Origin: Flavobacteriaceae bacterium
Lineage (GTDB): Bacteria; Bacteroidota; Bacteroidia; Flavobacteriales; Flavobacteriaceae
Length of the DNA: 7,932 nucleotides
Assembly (NCBI GenBank): GCA_023141985.1
Contig: JAGLKH010000175.1
Coordinates: 1 to 7,932, forward strand
Direction of reading: 5' to 3'
The translations under genes were made by a program, and so were the position numbers. Below the pieces are notes generated by a model. It did no database searches. It saw only the letters and a program-made list of their open reading frames with translations, and was not told where the DNA came from. Below are positions 6,716 to 7,932 of the stretch, piece by piece (the first letter of the stretch is position 1; the number at the start of each line of letters is the position of its first letter).

Positions 6716-7430
6716 TTACAAAACGCCTAAGAATCTCATTGGGAACGGGAGCTTTCGAATCCCTAATGGCATTTATTAATTCCCCTGCTTGCCCAGGTGG
6801 GAAATAACCAGAATACTTGTAGACTTTGATTCGCAAAATGAACTCATTGGCATCGGCCTCTGGGTGAAATTGTGTAGCATAAATGTTTTTTTTAATCCGA
6901 AACATTTGAATGGGACACGCTTTGGAAGTAATCAATAGCTCGGCTCCTGGTGGTGTATGGTCACAGGCTTCTTTGTGACCGACAAATGCTGAAAAAGTTT
7001 GGGGCAGATTTTTAAGTAATGGATCTTTCGTCCCGGCATCGGTCATAGTAACATAAACATTTCCAAGAGTTTCGGCATATGTATTTGAAATGGTTGCCCC
7101 ACAGTATTTTCCCAAATACCCATTTCCTGAGCAAGCCCCCAAGAAAGGGAAGTCCTCTGGAACTACTTGGTCGAACAGCCCAATGAAAAAATGTTCTATC
7201 CTCTTTTGTACAAGACTCTTTTTTTCTTCAGGTATGCTTACATCAAACGGGCTACCTCCAACAATGATTGCCGAATAATCATGAATGTCAATTTCTGGAA
7301 TTGGTTCTTTCTCAAGACGAATGCGATGTACCTCATGAGGTACTAATCCGCCAACACGCAAAAAAGCTTCGAATTCACTTCTAGTTGTCTCATCTTCGGG
7401 TCTCATCTGGAGCATTAGAAACTTTTTCAC
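6699..7430 (-). CDS. Class I glutamine amidotransferase (GMP-synthase-type GATase domain), stand-alone
   Basis: 243 residues forming a single GATase1 domain. GGSP (58-61) forms the usual early loop. The nucleophile elbow is FLGACSGNG with Cys100, and the remaining triad residues are His189 and Glu191 in QFHPEAD, so the enzyme should be active in glutamine hydrolysis. There is no synthetase domain, so this is not full-length GMP synthase. Such stand-alone proteins are usually annotated only as glutamine amidotransferase, and the ammonia acceptor is unknown. The start is GTG 7430-7428, preceded by an in-frame TAA five codons upstream. ATG at residue 6 is an alternative. It is cytoplasmic, with no signal or membrane segment. 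It is the only apparently intact gene between the antiporter and the right IS, flanked on both sides by gene fragments. Confidence 0.85.
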   Translation of the reverse strand: MKKFLMLQMRPEDETTRSEFEAFLRVGGLVPHEVHRIRLEKEPIPEIDIHDYSAIIVGGSPFDVSIPEEKKSLVQKRIEHFFIGLFDQVVPEDFPFLGACSGNGYLGKYCGATISNTYAETLGNVYVTMTDAGTKDPLLKNLPQTFSAFVGHKEACDHTPPGAELLITSKACPIQMFRIKKNIYATQFHPEADANEFILRIKVYKYSGYFPPGQAGELINAIRDSKAPVPNEILRRFVNRYKS

Positions 7431-7503
7431 AGAATCTGATCTTTATTGTGGTTTAAATCGGCAACCTTTATTTCATTTATGGCTAAATCTTAATCGCCTT
7501 TAC

Positions 7504-7587
7504 CTAGTACATCGTATTGCCATTAGCAGAGCTTTCCGGGATTTCCTGCATAGCATCCCAATGTTCAACGATTTTACCATTCCCATA
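7504..7587 (-). pseudogene. C-terminal remnant of a SnoaL/NTF2-like protein gene
   Basis: A minus-strand frame of 27 codons ending in TAG (7506-7504) reads YGNGKIVEHWDAMQEIP followed by ESSANGNTMY. This is a close match to the conserved C-terminus of SnoaL-like/nuclear transport factor 2 family proteins, as I recall it (NGKIVEHWD, then IQ-x-IP, then SAN-x-NTMF). It is preceded in frame by TAA at 7590-7588 and then by sequence I cannot align to the family. The front of the gene, normally about 100 or more codons, is missing or decayed. The fragment ends 73 bp upstream of the amidotransferase start, so the two may once have been co-transcribed. Confidence 0.6.
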
Positions 7588-7755
7588 TTAGTCTAAAAAT
7601 TGAATGTTAGTTAAATTGTGTACAACGTTTATGTATAACTAAAGTTGCTGTTTAGTTAACGTAATTTTTCATTTGTTAAATTTATGCATTTTAAATTTTA
7701 GAACATTCTATTTTATTTGATTCAGCAATTTTGGTTTATACCGTGTTGTAGCCAG

Positions 7756-7846
7756 TTACAGTTTTTTCAATTCAATTTTTAAGTCATACTCATATTTTCT
7801 TTCTTTTGAATCAATAGCATAACAAAGAATCCGTTTTGAATTAGTT
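7756..7846 (-). pseudogene. C-terminal tail of an unknown gene truncated at the IS terminus
   Basis: A minus-strand frame of 29 codons plus TAA (7758-7756) runs from the IS boundary: TNSKRILCYAIDSKERKYEY, then DLKIELKKL. Its composition (charged, alternating, no stops) looks coding in an otherwise stop-rich stretch, but it has no start. It ends exactly where the IS6-like terminal repeat begins at 7847. I do not recognise the family. The simplest explanation is an IS insertion or an IS-mediated deletion that removed the 5' part. A chance open frame cannot be excluded at this length. Confidence 0.35.
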
Positions 7847-7861
7847 GGTTCTGTCGCATCT
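7847..7861 (+). repeat. Left terminal inverted repeat of an IS6-like element
   Basis: GGTTCTGTCGCATCT has the IS6-type GGTTCTGT-GCA end and is perfectly repeated, inverted, at 2136-2150. The outer edge is 7847 and the body extends rightward out of the window. The repeat merges into a small hairpin, CGCATC-T-GATGCG (7855-7867), which is absent from the decayed copy. The other terminus and any 8-bp target duplication lie outside the window; the flanking octamer here is AATTAGTT (7839-7846). Confidence 0.75.
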
Positions 7862-7906
7862 GATGCGGCTTACTTCAAAAGAATTCTATCTTTGGTTAAA
7901 AAAAGG

Positions 7907-7932
7907 ATGTTCAAAGGTCATTGTTTCCCCAA
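7907..7932 (+). CDS. IS6-family transposase, N-terminal 8 codons
   Basis: ATG 7907 begins MFKGHCFP and continues into an incomplete codon (AA) at the window edge. As I recall, this octamer followed by Lys is characteristic of the N-terminus of IS6-family DDE transposases of Bacteroidota. It also aligns with MFKSHYFPK in the decayed copy at 2092-2066. A purine-rich AAAAAAAGG directly precedes the start. The frame is open upstream to the terminal repeat but lacks another ATG. Whether the gene is intact cannot be judged. Confidence 0.65.

Larger units (their letters stand above)
7847..7932 (+). mobile_element. IS6-family insertion sequence, left end only
   Basis: The terminal repeat at 7847, a 45-bp leader and the start of a transposase frame at 7907 together mark the left end of an IS6-like element cut by the window edge. 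IS6 elements are typically about 0.7-0.9 kb, so some 90% would lie outside. They transpose by a replicative copy-in/cointegrate route and often leave inverted or direct pairs around accessory DNA, which fits the second, decayed terminus at 2150. Confidence 0.7.

Noticed and set aside
7090..7278. Plus-strand 62-codon frame opposite the amidotransferase
   Set aside because: It is antisense to the catalytic Cys region of a well-supported gene and has no recognisable features.
2183..7707. 12-bp direct match TTTTAGAACATT at 2183-2194 and 7696-7707, considered as att-like or target-duplication sequence
   Set aside because: A 12-mer match is expected by chance in about 8 kb of AT-rich DNA, and it is not adjacent to either IS boundary.
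1..7932. CRISPR arrays, riboswitches, rRNA, tRNA and defence-system genes
   Set aside because: No regularly spaced repeats, recognised aptamer cores, RNA genes or defence-type domains were seen on either strand.

Overview
The window is AT-rich and looks like chromosomal DNA from a member of the Bacteroidota, most likely a flavobacterium-type organism. The evidence is the secreted WRxIGPFRGGR/Asp-box protein typical of that phylum, a promoter fitting the Bacteroidota pattern TTG-N(~20)-TAnnTTTG (5079-5109), and weak Shine-Dalgarno sequences. I computed no composition statistics and ran no searches, so the host assignment is inference.

Layout. 1-1421 (minus): 5' part of a large secreted beta-propeller/VPS10-like protein, running off the left edge. 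1422-2150: intergenic, with a short direct-repeat cluster, a minus-strand terminator hairpin and a decayed IS6-like insertion sequence whose outer terminus is at 2150. 2193-4874 (minus): P2-type Ca2+-ATPase gene broken by one in-frame TAA. 4875-5132: divergent intergenic region. 5133-6074 (plus): CaCA-family Ca2+/Na+ (cation) antiporter. 6075-6535: no gene seen, but one terminator-like hairpin. 6536-6715 (minus): 3' remnant of a possibly phage-derived gene. 6699-7430 (minus): class I glutamine amidotransferase. 7504-7587 (minus): tail of a SnoaL/NTF2-like gene. 7756-7846 (minus): tail of an unknown gene, cut by the terminus of a second IS6-like element at 7847. 7907-7932 (plus): first codons of its transposase.

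How it fits together. Two calcium-efflux proteins, an ATP-driven pump and an ion-gradient-driven exchanger, are divergently transcribed from a 258-bp region and would both lower cytosolic Ca2+ or a related divalent cation. The pump appears inactivated, which would leave the antiporter as the only efflux protein at this locus. The block 2151-7846 is bracketed by two outward-facing IS6-like termini sharing a perfect 15-bp inverted repeat, and its right third is a graveyard of truncated 3' gene ends. This suggests an accessory region repeatedly rearranged by insertion and deletion. I do not see convincing evidence for a wholly new biological system. The most informative observations are the paired IS termini, the single nonsense codon in the pump, and the gene fragments around the intact amidotransferase.
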